A stretch of DNA of 64,000 bases from Climacium dendroides (GCA_950106755.1 OX467084.1:1736001-1800000); one strand, 5' to 3'; counted from the first letter of the stretch, positions 22,529 to 33,250 are shown. Numbers and translations are program-made. Notes: generated by a model not told the origin, from the letters alone.

Positions 22529-23426
22529 TTAACCCCTCAAGGCCTAACAATGTTTTCACAATGGAGGTTTTCAATGAATTGACCCATTTTAATATTTTTT
22601 TGCACATGGATGTGTTTGAAATTTTTAATTTTAACCTTAAAAAAGTAAAAAATACTTTATTTAGTATGTATGGAATTAATTGTGGAAAATATTGACCATT
22701 GGATTTTTAGATTATAACAAATTTGGATGATCGACTATTTAGGCAAAAAACACAACTTTTAGAGAAGAAAAATTATAAGAACTTGAAGAATGCTTTTTTG
22801 CCCTCCCAAAGTATTATATTAGAATCTAATACAAATTTAGTATTTTTTTATTGAAAAAATTGAAAAAAAAAAAAACTTCCCAAATTTGTAAACTTTTTCA
22901 AACAAAGGGAGTAGAAAGCCAAAACAGACCAAATCAGATCCTACAAAAAATTTAAAAATTTATACATGCATCTTTTTTGAAATTTAACAATTGATATTAT
23001 TAGCATATTTTTGGAACATCTCCAAATTTTTGGAATTGTTTTAATTATTTTTGTATTTTTAATCACACTAGATTGAATTTTGTACTTTTAAAATTGCTAA
23101 AATACAAATTTGAATTTTTTTCAGTTTGTTTGTGCAAAATAAAGACTAAAAATGTCCAAGGAAATGATTTTTTCCATCCCTACTATTTCTTTCATTGTAA
23201 ACATTATACTTGCTCCCTTTTTCTATTAAACTATATTTTCTAAATAAATTTTTAAATACTTCTTACATTGAAAATTTGATAATCGGAAGATGCAACAAGT
23301 ATGTCAACTTGTTACTCTACAATGCCCAAGCTTACAAAATATTGCGATTTGTTTCACCGTATTGGGAATTTGTCATTGAAAATTTGAAGAGGACACATTG
23401 TGTCGCCTTAGTCCTTGAGGGGTTAA
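22529..23426. mobile_element. 0.9-kb element with TTAA-CCCC inverted ends (MITE-like)
   Basis: The ends are inverted: TTAACCCCTCAAGGCCTAA at 22529-22547 and its near-exact complement TTAGTCCTTGAGGGGTTAA at 23408-23426 (one mismatch in 19). TTAA followed by CCC at both ends is the pattern of piggyBac-type insertions, but TTA-type (Harbinger) duplications are also possible. The interior has no gene. Its right half is similar to 47,400-47,880, and related single ends occur near 39,420, 47,875, 55,635 and 60,970. Confidence 0.55.
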
Positions 23427-24840
23427 AAAAAAGTGTTTGACCTCTTAATTCATTATCGATTAAGAGTGTAGAAGTTTGCATCCTTTGCATCCATGAGTAT
23501 GCAAAGTAAAAGTTGAATAAAAATAAAAATAAATATACTATGGTAACATTTGTTCTAGTTTGTTTTATATAAAATGTTCAAATATCCCCGGTTTTGCACT
23601 CACCAGTCATTTTCTTCATACTATTGGAGAGCTTGACTCAATGACGGTTGTACTAAAGTTGTATCATTGCTTTTGGATGTATGATGGATTTGTGAGCAAT
23701 TTTTAAGGCCATAAATTGAATTAAATTATGAAAAATGAAGTATAGGAATTTTTGATGACATAGCTGGCATCGCTAAAAGACCTTCAATGAATAGAAATGT
23801 ATCAAAGTTGATTCTTAAGTTGTAAAAGTTATGGTTTTTTAATTGAATTTTATTTCAATAAATAAAATCTAATTATGGATAATTTACTCTAAAAAAAAAT
23901 TAAAATAATATATAAAAAAATCATTAAAAAAAAACACTTGGACAAGTGTACAATACTACACAAATTGTTTGTAAGTCAAACTTTAAAAAAATAATAACAA
24001 TAGAATCTTTGCATTGAAGAAGGAGAAATTTTTAAATTTAATTCATAAATTAGTTTAATATTCTCTAAATAATTCAACAAATCTTGAATATGATTTTAAA
24101 ATACAAAAATTAAACGTTCTAAGCAATGTTGAATGCAATGTATATATTTCAATTTGATTAATGGTAAATGTTTTTCTTTCCTTCTTCTTTTTTTTATTTG
24201 CAAATTTGCAAATTAAAATAAAATATTAAATCCTGTAGCAATATTGAAGGAAAAAAATTCAATAATGATAAATTGATCATAAATTCTATGTAATGAATGA
24301 ATGATTTAAAATGAAGGAAAAATAAATAAAATCATATAGTGAAGTGAAGTGAATATAAAATGATTGCAAAGCAATGTCGTCATTTTATTTGTAAAAAAAA
24401 AATATGTGTTCAAATAATAAAAAAATATATGAATGAAAACCAATTCTTTGTAAAAAAAACATCAATATGACAACTAAATTTTTTAAATGATCATAATTTT
24501 ACATGTATGATAAATCTATATATTAAATAAAATAAACATAAATTCTAACATGAGTATACATAATATCTATTACATTTTGTGTTTTCCTCTTTTGTCTTCA
24601 TCTTTCTTCTTTTGTTTCAAATTGAAATTGATCTCACATAAGGAAATTAGAATTTCCAAGACAATTTCCTACTTGACAATAATACTTCCACTAGATTGCA
24701 AACTTTTTCCAACTAATTGTAGTATGATTGTTTGGTTTGATATGTTTCTTTTCATTTTCACAATGCAATAAATATGAAAACAATTAAGTCTCTTTTTCAA
24801 AATATGAAATGCCTTTTGGCTACAGATGGTACAATTATTG
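23427..24840. other. AT-rich sequence without a gene
   Basis: Very AT-rich, with A and T runs and no frame with coding character. It lies inside the LTR element and is therefore probably older insertion debris. Confidence 0.5.
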
Positions 24841-24849
24841 AGTCAATGT

Positions 24850-25440
24850 CTTTAAGATTTGGAAGTTAACTACAAAGTGGAAGGTCATATATAGATTCTA
24901 ATCTTGATACTTATAAAGAATTTAAATCAACCAAAGGCAATGATGGTAAATCTGCTATGATTTCAAATTTGTCTCATGTCTCAACCTCTTCAATGATATC
25001 TTGATAAATATCACCTACAACATCAAAATTAGAAGATGGTAGGATTGAACGTTGAGTTTGCAAATACTTATAGCATCTTCTAAGTTGTTCATGTGAATAT
25101 GTATGAAATCTCCAAATATCCTTGGATGCTAAAGCATTCTATTGTGGCATTATAGAAACTTAAATCCAATGAACTAATTGTGATATGATTTGCCCATCTT
25201 TTACTATAGTCAATAGTGCTTCATTTAATGATAATATAGAGTTTCGTGAAGTTGGAACTAGAACATTTGCCATAGAAGAAATACCAGTAACATCAAGAAC
25301 ATATATTTTCTTCTTCATGAATGATATGTAATGCATTAATATCTTGTATTACTTGTGCTTTTTGTTTAATATATGAAATTGTTGTATAAGGTAAACTTGC
25401 CTATGACATGCAAACTACCCAATATGGACACCTAGAAAAC
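24850..25440 (-). pseudogene. Decayed unknown coding sequence inside the retrotransposon
   Basis: The minus strand carries a coherent frame with few stops: YVLDVTGISSMANVLVPTSR, then LSLNEALLTIVKDGQIISQL, a TAA, a TAG, then ASKDIWRFHTYSHEQLRRCY and FDVVGDIYQDIIEEVETWDK. A frame-shifted upstream part reads ASLPYTTISYIKQKAQVIQD. In such AT-rich DNA about 140 codons with two stops is well above chance. I do not recognise the protein. It is not part of a normal copia element, so it is either a nested transposon remnant or a captured fragment. Confidence 0.45.
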
Positions 25441-25771
25441 CACATATTATAAGCTTACATCAATCCATGGCAAATTTTTGTTAATAAATGATTAAGACTT
25501 TATTAGGTTGGTTAGTTGCTGAAATCAATGCTTTGGGTGATATGATGGAATTATTAGTGATTATTTTAGGACCTTTTACTTTTCTAATATGTGTAAATTT
25601 ATTACAAAAACTAATTTTTTTAATTTCTTTATGTCATGGCCATTTTAGAAAATATTATAACCATGTTAGGAAATTTTGAGACTGCTTTAGGTGGTCAGGT
25701 GACCATTATGGGTACACTCTGTGGTGATTTTGGAGTAGTTTAGAGATTGTTGTGGGCCAATTGGGCAGCAC

Positions 25772-25889
25772 ACTTCAAAAATTCATAACAAAAATTGATA
25801 ATATGTCAAACAAATAAAATTTCAAGTGCTCCCCAAAAATTCATAACAAATTGATAATTTGTCAAAATAAAATAAAATTTCAACTACTC
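25772..25889. repeat. Two-copy tandem duplication
   Basis: A unit of about 58 bp beginning CAAAAATTCATAACAAA and ending near AAATTTCAA(G/C)T is present twice in tandem with small differences. The second copy ends exactly at the CACTA-like MITE border. Confidence 0.65.
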
Positions 25890-27218
25890 CACTATAAGAA
25901 AACTGTGTTTTTGACGATGTTTTGACAAAAACACGTGACGTCCAGAAAAACGTCACATGTTTTCAAAAACATCCGACGTTTGCCAAAAAACAAGTGCTGG
26001 GTAATGAGATTTCAATTGATGTCAACGACAACAAGGCAACAAAATTCAGAGAATAAATGAATGTCACTTGCAACGTCACATGTCTTCCATGACGTCAAAC
26101 ACAACAGAATATGTTTTTTTTGACATCACAAAAAACATGAGAAATCCACGTCAACAAGTAAACTTATTTTGATTATGGCTAAATTAGTAAAAATTGTTTT
26201 GAAATGTTGACCACATATAAAAATTTAAGGATAGGGCAGCCACGTGGCATACCTTGCAAAAAAAAAGGACATGGATGGATGTGCACCATGGATGAGAAGA
26301 GCTGGTTTTTATACTAGTGGGGTGATAGGAAGAGAAACAATCCATATGGGATAAGTACAACAAAACTTGTATTCAATATAAAATGTGTAAAAAAACAAGA
26401 CTTGTTGATTCTGATGTCTAAATCAACATGTCACATGTCTGAAACAACATCTACATGTCTAAAACAACGTCAAAATGGACAATGTTCAAATTCCCATTCT
26501 CCATTTATCCCATATCTTTTGTCTCATCATGGACAGAGAATGAATATAAATAGGACCCCTTTACCTTCATTTTTAATAAATTTTAATGACTTATTTCCTT
26601 CATTTTACCATCAAAAATCCTTTTGATCGTACATGGTAAGTTTTATTTACATTTTTTTGAATTAAAATTTTTTATATGTTTATTTTATTTTATTTTTTCA
26701 ATAGTTTTTTTTGTACTGACCTTGTTTAGGGTTTTTTGTACTGACCTTTGCATGACATAAAGGTTGTTCACAATGATGTCAAAATGGACACGTCTACGTT
26801 TTATGAGACGTCATGAACAACAGGACTTTAGAATTTCAACTCACCCAATATTGCTGACGTGGCATTTCCACGTCAAAAAATGCCACGTCAGATTTGAAAG
26901 GGATCCACGTCACCGCCCCGGGCAGGAAGGGGTTGGGGGAAAAAAAGTACACGTGGCAAAAACTGCCCAAACAAAAGTTGAGTTGGCATTTTGGACCCCT
27001 CCACATGTCACACTTAGAAAAGTTTGGAGGCCTTGAATTTTTTTGACGTCACAAAAAATCGTCATGTTATTGGTGACGTTCACAAAAATTTTAGCATGTT
27101 TTGGACGTTTCTTTTTTGACGGATTTCGGAGGACATCAACGTCGATGTCAAACCCGTTTTTAAAAACACAGATGCCTGTTTTTTGTGACATCCAAAAAAA
27201 CTACATTTTCTTATAGTG
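25890..27218. mobile_element. 1.33-kb non-autonomous CACTA-like element
   Basis: The left end starts CACTATAAGAAAACTGTG and the right end finishes CTACATTTTCTTATAGTG; the first 13 bases are exact inverted repeats. Flanking triplets are CTC on the left and TTC on the right, a 3-bp target duplication with one change. The subterminal regions on both sides are rich in GACGT and TGACGTC motifs, as expected for transposase-binding repeats. No transposase frame is present, so mobility would depend on proteins supplied elsewhere. Short frames at 26764-27036 and 26910-27191 have no known motif. It is nested in the copia element and therefore younger than it. Confidence 0.8.
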
Positions 27219-27371
27219 TTCTCTACATTTCTCATGTTTATTTTTAAATGAAAAAATATATTTTTTTTTTCAAAAATATGAATACGTCAAACCAGCCTTC
27301 TGTAAAGTAATGGCAAATACCCTCGAAGGTGATAATACTTGAATGAACTAATGAATTTTTTCAAGTTGATT

Positions 27372-27467
27372 CAAACTTGATTCATTTCCAGACATTGGGG
27401 TCTCAAACTTGATTCATTTCCAGACATTGGGGTCTCAAACTTGATTCATTTCCAGACTTTGGGGTCT
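27372..27467. repeat. 32-bp tandem repeat, three copies
   Basis: Three head-to-tail units of exactly 32 bp (27372-27403, 27404-27435, 27436-27467), each starting CAAACTTGATTCATTTCCAG and ending GGGGTCT. The first two are identical; the third differs at one base. Confidence 0.9.
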
Positions 27468-27546
27468 CACAGAGCGCTTGAGTTTACATGAAGTCACTTG
27501 ATTCACAGACTACATCATCACTTTAAAGCAATTGTCCTACTTTGTC

Positions 27547-27790
27547 CTATCCGAGAGTGAGACCCCATGGAGGGGGAGCAGAAGGTGTGGGAGAGTGGGA
27601 GCAGGAGGGAGCGCTACGGAGAGAGCAAGGGGGCTTTGGAGGAAGCGGAGGAGGGCTGCATGAAGGAAGAAGCAGGAAGGCACAAGAAGGGGGGGTTCTC
27701 CAAAAGGGGAGGGTTGCAGGAGGGAAAAATTGGGGAAGGGGGAGCTACGGAAGGGAAGCTACGGGAAGGGAGAAGAATTTCCAAAAATAA
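27547..27790. repeat. Purine-rich tract
   Basis: A G/A-rich stretch (GGAGGGGGAGCAGAAGG and similar) of about 240 bp. The open frames across it reflect the lack of pyrimidines and not coding. It may be part of the original copia leader. Confidence 0.6.
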
Positions 27791-27900
27791 AGAGGAGCAT
27801 TAAAAAAAACAGTGTAGAATGGGGTGAGGCTGTAAAGCTTCCCAAAATCAAAAACTAAACCGGAGTCTAAAAAAAACGTGTGATTGTACAAACACTAGTA

Positions 27901-27919
27901 TGAGAACATGCTGATAACA
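27901..27919 (-). promoter_or_regulatory. Primer binding site of the copia element
   Basis: On the minus strand the bases right after the 5' LTR are TGTTATCAGCATG. Plant copia elements use the initiator-Met tRNA with TGGTATCAGAGC; 8 of these 12 positions match here. Confidence 0.6.
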
Positions 27920-28127
27920 TATTACAAACACAAACCCAAAACACCAAAATATACTCAAAGAAAAGAGAGCGTCTTCATTAGAAAGATTGTAGTATATACA
28001 ATGGAACAAAAGGAAAAAGACAATGAATAGTTGTCTTCTCCTATTGGTGAGAGGAATTCTACCTAATTTATATGACACGTGTCACTCAACATATTATGGT
28101 GAGCGTTCACACTACGTTTTCTTAACA
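27920..28127 (-). repeat. 5' LTR of the copia element
   Basis: 208 bp, same length as the 3' LTR. On the minus strand it starts TGTTAAGAAAACG and ends GTTTGTAATA, where the final CA has become TA. It matches the 3' LTR except for 10 substitutions. Confidence 0.85.
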
Positions 28128-28132
28128 TAATC
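28128..28132. repeat. Right target-site duplication of the copia element (TAATC)
   Basis: TAATC follows the outer end of the 5' LTR and matches the pentanucleotide at 16655-16659. Confidence 0.8.
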
Positions 28133-28580
28133 CACATTTTGGTACTACTTTGTCACAGAGACCACATCCTTTACGGATTAAACCAATGATTCACACGATA
28201 ACATAATGAATGATTTGATGATTTTCACAGTCAACAATCCGTCCTTTCTTTTAAGGGCTAGAATTGACATTGACGAGTATGTGGAAATGGTGAACGATGC
28301 CATCAATTAGGCTGATTCTCATTTTCAGATTCCAAGGTGTTGAGCAGCTCCTACTCCTCATGCTTATCACCGACAAACCCCACGCCAGAAGGAGCTGCGT
28401 ACTGCACGCCACTCAGCCAGTTTAATCATGGATATGAAATATATCATCCATCTAAAATGGTCGGTGGAAAGTGTAAATCATATGAGATGAAACAAGAACA
28501 CTACCCTACTGTTGTATAACTAGCTCTTCCTCGCAAGAAAAACTAGAGTGATCCCAAAAAGAAAAGAATAGGAATCCTAC

Positions 28581-29162
28581 CTGTGATGCTACTTCATCAC
28601 TTTCTCCTTCTGTTGCAGTAATTGCCAGCTGTGTTGTGGGCAGAGCAGAATCTGAAGGCAGCATGGAAACTGGAGGAACTGCTGGGGTCAATTCTTGTTG
28701 TAAAGCTTCAAGAAGTTCCACCCCTGCTTGGTGTCCCATGTTGGTAGCCCCTCCCTGTCCAAAACAACCCCCAGGTTGGAACGGTTTAAATGCACAGAGA
28801 GAACGATGGAAAACGGATTCATTCGTGGCGTGAATGGGCGTGAGAGACGTTTTTGAGACCTGCGTCTGTCAAAAATAAAACGAGAGAGGATTGGGGATTC
28901 ACATTTGTGCTATTGCCTCGATTACTAGCTGCGTTCTGGTTCAGCCGGTCAAGAGTGCGGACGTAGACTTCCTCTTCAACCTGTTCGTCAAATCAAAGCC
29001 ATAATAGGGTAAAGAGATCAAAAGTAAAAAACGAAATTTCAGCGGGACGGGTAAGAGAATACTCTTATGATGGCAAACCTGAAGATGGACCTCATTTGAA
29101 ATTTTGGCTTGCATTTGTTGCAATGTCTCTGCTTCTGCCTGCAAAAACCTGAGTACATCCAT
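28581..29162 (-). CDS. Possible small spliced gene encoding a coiled-coil protein
   Basis: Three minus-strand blocks have good splice borders. (1) 29162-29079 has an ATG and encodes MDVLRFLQAEAETLQQMQAK then ISNEVHLQ, with donor CAG/GTTTGC; the border TTTTTGCAG/GCAGAAG inside it could instead be an acceptor. (2) A block from 28980 after acceptor ACAG reads VEEEVYVRTLDRLNQNAAS. (3) 28754-28581, after acceptor GGACAG and before donor ACAG/GTAGG, reads GGATNMGHQAGVELLEALQQ and continues to SDEVASQ. The join of blocks 1 and 2 is in phase; the donor of block 2 is unclear, and the 3' end was not found. The amphipathic, Glu/Gln-rich start suggests a coiled coil. I do not recognise the family. Confidence 0.4.
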
Positions 29163-29199
29163 AGTCAGTATCTTGACCCTCAATAATAAGCGAATTTTG

Positions 29200-30500
29200 A
29201 AATGCACTTGTACACTCTTATATTCACCCCTTAAACCTTAAAACCCTAAATCTTAATGGTCACCCATGCATACAACACCCTGAATACGTACAATTTTGAC
29301 ATCGCAATCTAGCCAAAGCGTGTAATCTGAACGAACACTTTCATCAAGTCACGACCTCACCCAGCAGCATGAAAAAGTACTGCACAAATTACTCTGAGCA
29401 GGGCCTTTGATTCGGAGACTAAATTCAAGCACTTCCTACAGTGAACCACTTTCGCAGTCTTCAATTGACAAAAGACTCCCAGAGAATTCGCAGTCACCTC
29501 AAGAGTTCCGCGGGCGCGAGCTGCTGGTCCATGGCTGGTGAAATCGAAACAGCATGCATGCAATACCTTTACGAAAAGTGCATTGAAAAGCAAACCCTTG
29601 AGGCTCGAAAGGCTTAGATGGAGCCCATTTAAAGCATTGTGATTACGAAAACAGAAAGCAAGCAAGGTTAGAAAGAAATGCGATTTTGCGCTTACATCGT
29701 CCGCAAAAGCAGCAGCCGTCGTCCATTACACAAACATGAGCTAGCTTTACACTGCAATCACCCCGCTTCAGAGAAATTCAGCAAACCCTCCACCATTTCT
29801 TCGGAAACACGGCACTGGAAATTTAGCAAATGATTCACACGGTACCATAAAGGATGAATTCCAAGAAGACCAATCCGGTGTTCTAAGGTTAGGCTCGTGA
29901 GGGAATGAGGACGGATGATGGTGTGACTAACAATGGTCCGAGTACAACAACATTTCATTACAAATAATATTTCATTTTCGTGGTACCATTACATATGAAT
30001 GGTACCATTCCATCAGTCGTGCTGGCCCATCATGAAACTCAAACACTGTAAGTTAGTGACACTAATTTCAAGTCCTCATTGCAGGATGTTCACCTCTCAA
30101 ATTAGAAGAAAATATCATTCTCATTAGAACTCGACTACTCCGGACTTCGGAAGCAATCAGGGAGATTCATAGTCAAGAGTTTCTTCACTTTAACGTTGCA
30201 AACAACCGTATAAATTGTGAACTGATAAAATCCTTAGCAACTTCTCATGTACTCATGGATTTTATTCACAATATGATCCAATGTGGGTCTTCACTTCTTG
30301 TCTATGCATAAATCACACCATAAAAGATTTGAGCAACTTCTCTTTCAAACACTTATAACTAACAAAAGATTAAGAATAACAATAAGACATTGGGCATTTC
30401 AGATCAATAAATCTGTTGAGACACTAAAAACAAAAAGGGGTATGGCTGGATACCATTCTACCACTGGACCATCAAAATTCCACTTCGAGGTAACGAGGAA
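29200..30500. other. Intergenic or 5' region of the small gene
   Basis: GC content is near that of the gene island, and there are several short minus-strand frames with donor-like ends. ATGGACCAGCAGCTCGC near 29530 is followed by TTGAG/GTGACT, and ATGGACGACGGCTGCTGC near 29720 is followed by GTAAGC. These could be alternative first exons of the 28.6-29.2 kb gene, but none joins it in phase. No other feature is seen. Confidence 0.3.
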
Positions 30501-30501
30501 T

Positions 30502-30573
30502 CGCCGCTGCCGGGGATCGAACCCGGGTCACCCGCGTGACAGGCGGGAATACTTACCACTATACTACAACGAC
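30502..30573 (-). tRNA. tRNA-Asp (GUC)
   Basis: The minus strand from 30573 folds as a complete 72-nt cloverleaf. The acceptor stem GTCGTTG pairs with CAGCGGC using G-U pairs, the A box is TAGTATAGTGG, the anticodon loop CTGTCAC has GTC at 30538-30540, the B box is GGTTCGATC, and the discriminator is G. There is no intron, and CCA is not encoded, as usual for a eukaryotic nuclear tRNA. A T-run on the minus strand about 25 nt downstream (plus-strand AAAA near 30,475) is a plausible RNA polymerase III terminator. It lies alone between two minus-strand protein genes. Confidence 0.97.
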
Positions 30574-30594
30574 ATCGTCCACTGCTGCCAAGTG

Positions 30595-30621
30595 CCGGCC
30601 GTGCAAACCGACCGGCACTCG
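30595..30621. repeat. Small GC-rich hairpin upstream of the tRNA gene
   Basis: GTGCCGG and CCGGCAC flank a 13-base loop, giving a 7-bp stem about 20 bp upstream of tRNA-Asp. It may be incidental. Confidence 0.45.
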
Positions 30622-31085
30622 CCACCGCGATACCCAGCCACGAGGAGCTGCGAAATTGTCCACAAAACAATATTCTTATTCTGTACTACTGGATTCTCTA
30701 CCACTGGATTATTGTTCTTGAGAGATGCAGGGGAAAAATAAAGTAAGCTGGAAATTTTCAACCTTCGCATCATAATTCAACTCGCAATGCTAGTTGCAAA
30801 CGACACCTGGAGGAAATATGAAAATGAAAAGAAAACATTCTGGAATTTCGATATGTATATATACAGTGAATAAGAAGATTATGCCATACATGACCTCAAT
30901 AAATTGCAGCACTGTTGATTTACCGTTACCACTCTCAAATATAGGTTTACCAAACTTAGGGCTCTATGATTTCTACTTGTCAATTATTCCGGCTAAGACA
31001 GGGTAAGAAATGAGCCAATAATGGTCTTGTCTTCTCTACACAGGATTAGAAGTATCTGAACTTCCATGCAACATATTGTTGACCT

Positions 31086-32437
31086 CTACATCTGAGGAGT
31101 CATGCTCTGTTCCATCGGAGGGGTCATGGGCATGAAAGCCTGGTAAGACGGGGGAAGAGAACGTCGCCGCAACTCACGGCTCTCCTGGCACAAAGCACAG
31201 GAGTGACACATAATGTGGGTGCAAACGTCGAACACGGTGTTACACCCCTCCCTGCTCTCATCGTCGCCTGTCCCCGTGAAACAACAATCTCCAGTACCCT
31301 ACAAAAGCAAAACAACATCCCAACAGTTAGTTCATTTCATTCTTGAAAATCGCTGACGCAGCCCTGCGTCACGTTAGAAAAAAAAAACTTTGCAGATTTG
31401 GTCCCTCGGTGCCATTCAATTCCCACGCAGCTGAAAACGTGTAGGAAAGCCACATACTCATCAAGCTTCAGATTGTGCAAGCAAAACCAAAGTTGTCATA
31501 CAGCAAAACCAAAGTTTTCGAGGGGTTGGGCAACAGAGAATACAAGGAACTTAAGGTCGTGGTGTCCAAATAACTAGGAATTTAGTCTAATAATGATGCA
31601 TCAACTCCCAAAAGATTGTTCGCCAAATCGTACCTCCAAGTTGTACTTCCGGCGAAGCGCAATGCGAGATCCAACTGAGATGCAAGGGGCAAGGTTCATG
31701 TTGAGCAAGTTAACGCCCACAATCCAAAGATAGGTATACATCATGCAGTGGTGCATGAAAATACCATCTTCTCCGGGATAGAGGCGCTCCATATTGTTGC
31801 CGTAAAGCGCACATGGTGCGAAAGATCCAAGAACACCTGCCAATCATCAGCATACCAACAGCATTTGTGAGCGAAGTTACCTTTCCTATGTCATGCGTCA
31901 TCAAGTCGAAGCTGTGTTACTCACTCCTATATAAAAGAGAATTACATTATAATCTTCGTAAAATATAATGCATCCTATGAACGCGGATTGACCAAAACTG
32001 AAAATATAGACGAGTGAAAAACCGCTGACACTAGTAATAACTGATCACAGCCCATCTAGTATTCATGCACCCCGTTAAATTGTCGTACTTATATTCCCAA
32101 CAACTTCACCACACTCAAAAATAAGAAAAACAATAGATGGACACAAATACTCACAAACTTGAAGATCACTGGTGAAGTGCTCGCCGCAATTTCCAAAGCA
32201 GTCAAAGAGACCAGTTGACCAGGGAGAGCGGGAAACGGGAGCGCCTAGAACAGTAGAAGCAGGCCCAACAGGCAACCCATCCACAATGGCAGCTTCATAC
32301 ACCTGCTCGACTTTTACCTCCTTCGTCTCCGGTTCCTTCTCTCCCTTGTACAACTTGCATTCTGCAAGCAAAGCTTCCTGCTCTGCCAGCACCTGATCCT
32401 CCGTGGTATTCATCTCCACAAAGTTGAAATAACTCCC
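31086..32437 (-). CDS. PLAC8-family (Cys-rich, cell-number-regulator-like) protein
   Basis: Coding exons 32413-32155, 31836-31634 and 31298-31086 join in frame (259+203+213 = 675 nt, 224 residues plus stop TAG). Donors are T/GTGAGT and GAG/GTACGA; acceptors are TTGGCAG and TTTTGTAG; introns are 318 and 335 bp. The PLAC8 domain runs from about residue 63 to 200: WSTGLFDCFGNCGEHFTSD, then LQVCVLGSFAPCALYGNN across the first junction, HCMMYTYLWIVGVNLL (hydrophobic), NLAPCISVGSRIALRRKYNL, and CHSCALCQESRELRRR near the C terminus. PLAC8 proteins are small Cys-rich membrane or peripheral-membrane proteins tied to organ size, metal transport and calcium in plants; the role of this one is unknown. 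The exon holding the ATG begins at 32437 after acceptor TGTGTAG, so an upstream exon is expected. Confidence 0.9.
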
Positions 32438-33131
32438 CTACACAAAACAAAAAGCTACATATTAGTCAAGACCGAGAAGACCAGAATCTCAAGACTACCT
32501 TCCAAGGAAACCGAATCGCGCCAACAATCGCAGAACAGTTGAGTACAATTTGCACAGGCAGGGTTATTCAAAGTGTGGTAGGGACACCCCCCAAAACGCC
32601 ACTAAAAAGCACCACCCTAAAATCTCAGGCAATTTGGAAAATATTGGTTAAGAAAATCTCCACTTTATCAACAAGAGAATTTGAGAACATATATCAGCAA
32701 GAGCTGTAGAACCTCCACAACTTCGGCATACGGTATCCAGAGGACACTTTCTTTGGCCCGTTATAATCTCTTCACTTTGTCACCAAGAATTCACATAAAA
32801 ACTTCGCCAGTCTAATAATACAATCTACGCTCACCAGCGGTTCTGAGCGTGTCCCTACCTAACCCTAAGAGTACTCTAAACAGCAACCCGGATGCTGAGA
32901 GAAAGTGACCACCGAAACACAAATTTCTTTGCAAAACAAACCGAACGAACTCTCGCAAGAGAAAAATCACAAAGGCGGATCTTCCCTGGGAAAGAACTAC
33001 AAAGACAACAGCAACCTAAACGGAACGATACTCTGTTGCGTTTATGGCACTCGAATTGGCATGCCATCACCCGTATTCCTTCGACTACCAAGACACAAAC
33101 CCTAATCAACAGCGACTTCCAAGAGATTCAC

Positions 33132-33250
33132 CTGATGTCGCCTGAAGCAGGAAACGCAGCCGGACGTGGCGAATTTGAGGTCGATCGAGAGACTGAAGTT
33201 GTGAGAAGAACGATGGCAACAGAAATGGGGCAACGCTGCGGCCAATTTTA
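33132..33250 (-). other. Probable 5' non-coding exon of the PLAC8 gene
   Basis: A donor-like site CATCAG/GTGAATC at 33132 on the minus strand could pair with the acceptor at 32438 (694-bp intron). The candidate exon region contains no ATG on that strand, which fits translation starting in the next exon. Its 5' end and promoter cannot be placed; GC-rich sequence continues to about 33,420. Confidence 0.45.

Larger units (their letters stand above)
16660..28127 (-). mobile_element. Degenerate Ty1/copia LTR retrotransposon with nested insertions
   Basis: Two 208-bp LTRs in the same orientation bound this 11.47-kb element, flanked on both sides by TAATC. Copying would run on the minus strand: 5' LTR at 27920-28127, primer site, gag, protease, integrase, reverse transcriptase, RNase H, polypurine tract, 3' LTR at 16660-16867. 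Integrase before reverse transcriptase identifies the copia (Pseudoviridae-type) order. I count 10 differences between the LTRs, 8 of them transitions, about 4.8% divergence, so the insertion is moderately old. Coding parts carry stops and frameshifts throughout. About 6 kb between the 5' LTR and gag is far longer than a normal copia leader and consists of inserted elements and repeats. Confidence 0.85.

Noticed and set aside
22290..22607. 105-codon minus-strand frame rich in Phe, Pro and Leu
   Set aside because: It is produced by the purine tract; there is no motif, and the composition is low complexity.
27542..27803. Overlapping Gly/Glu/Arg-rich plus-strand frames
   Set aside because: Purine-rich DNA lacks stop codons by composition; no start context or homology is visible.
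16660..28127. The two 208-bp repeats as independent solo LTRs
   Set aside because: They share length and orientation, carry a polypurine tract and a primer site on the correct inner sides, and have identical TAATC only on the outer sides, so they are the two ends of one element.
29240..29255. Telomere-like AAACCCTAAA
   Set aside because: Only one partial unit is present, with no array.
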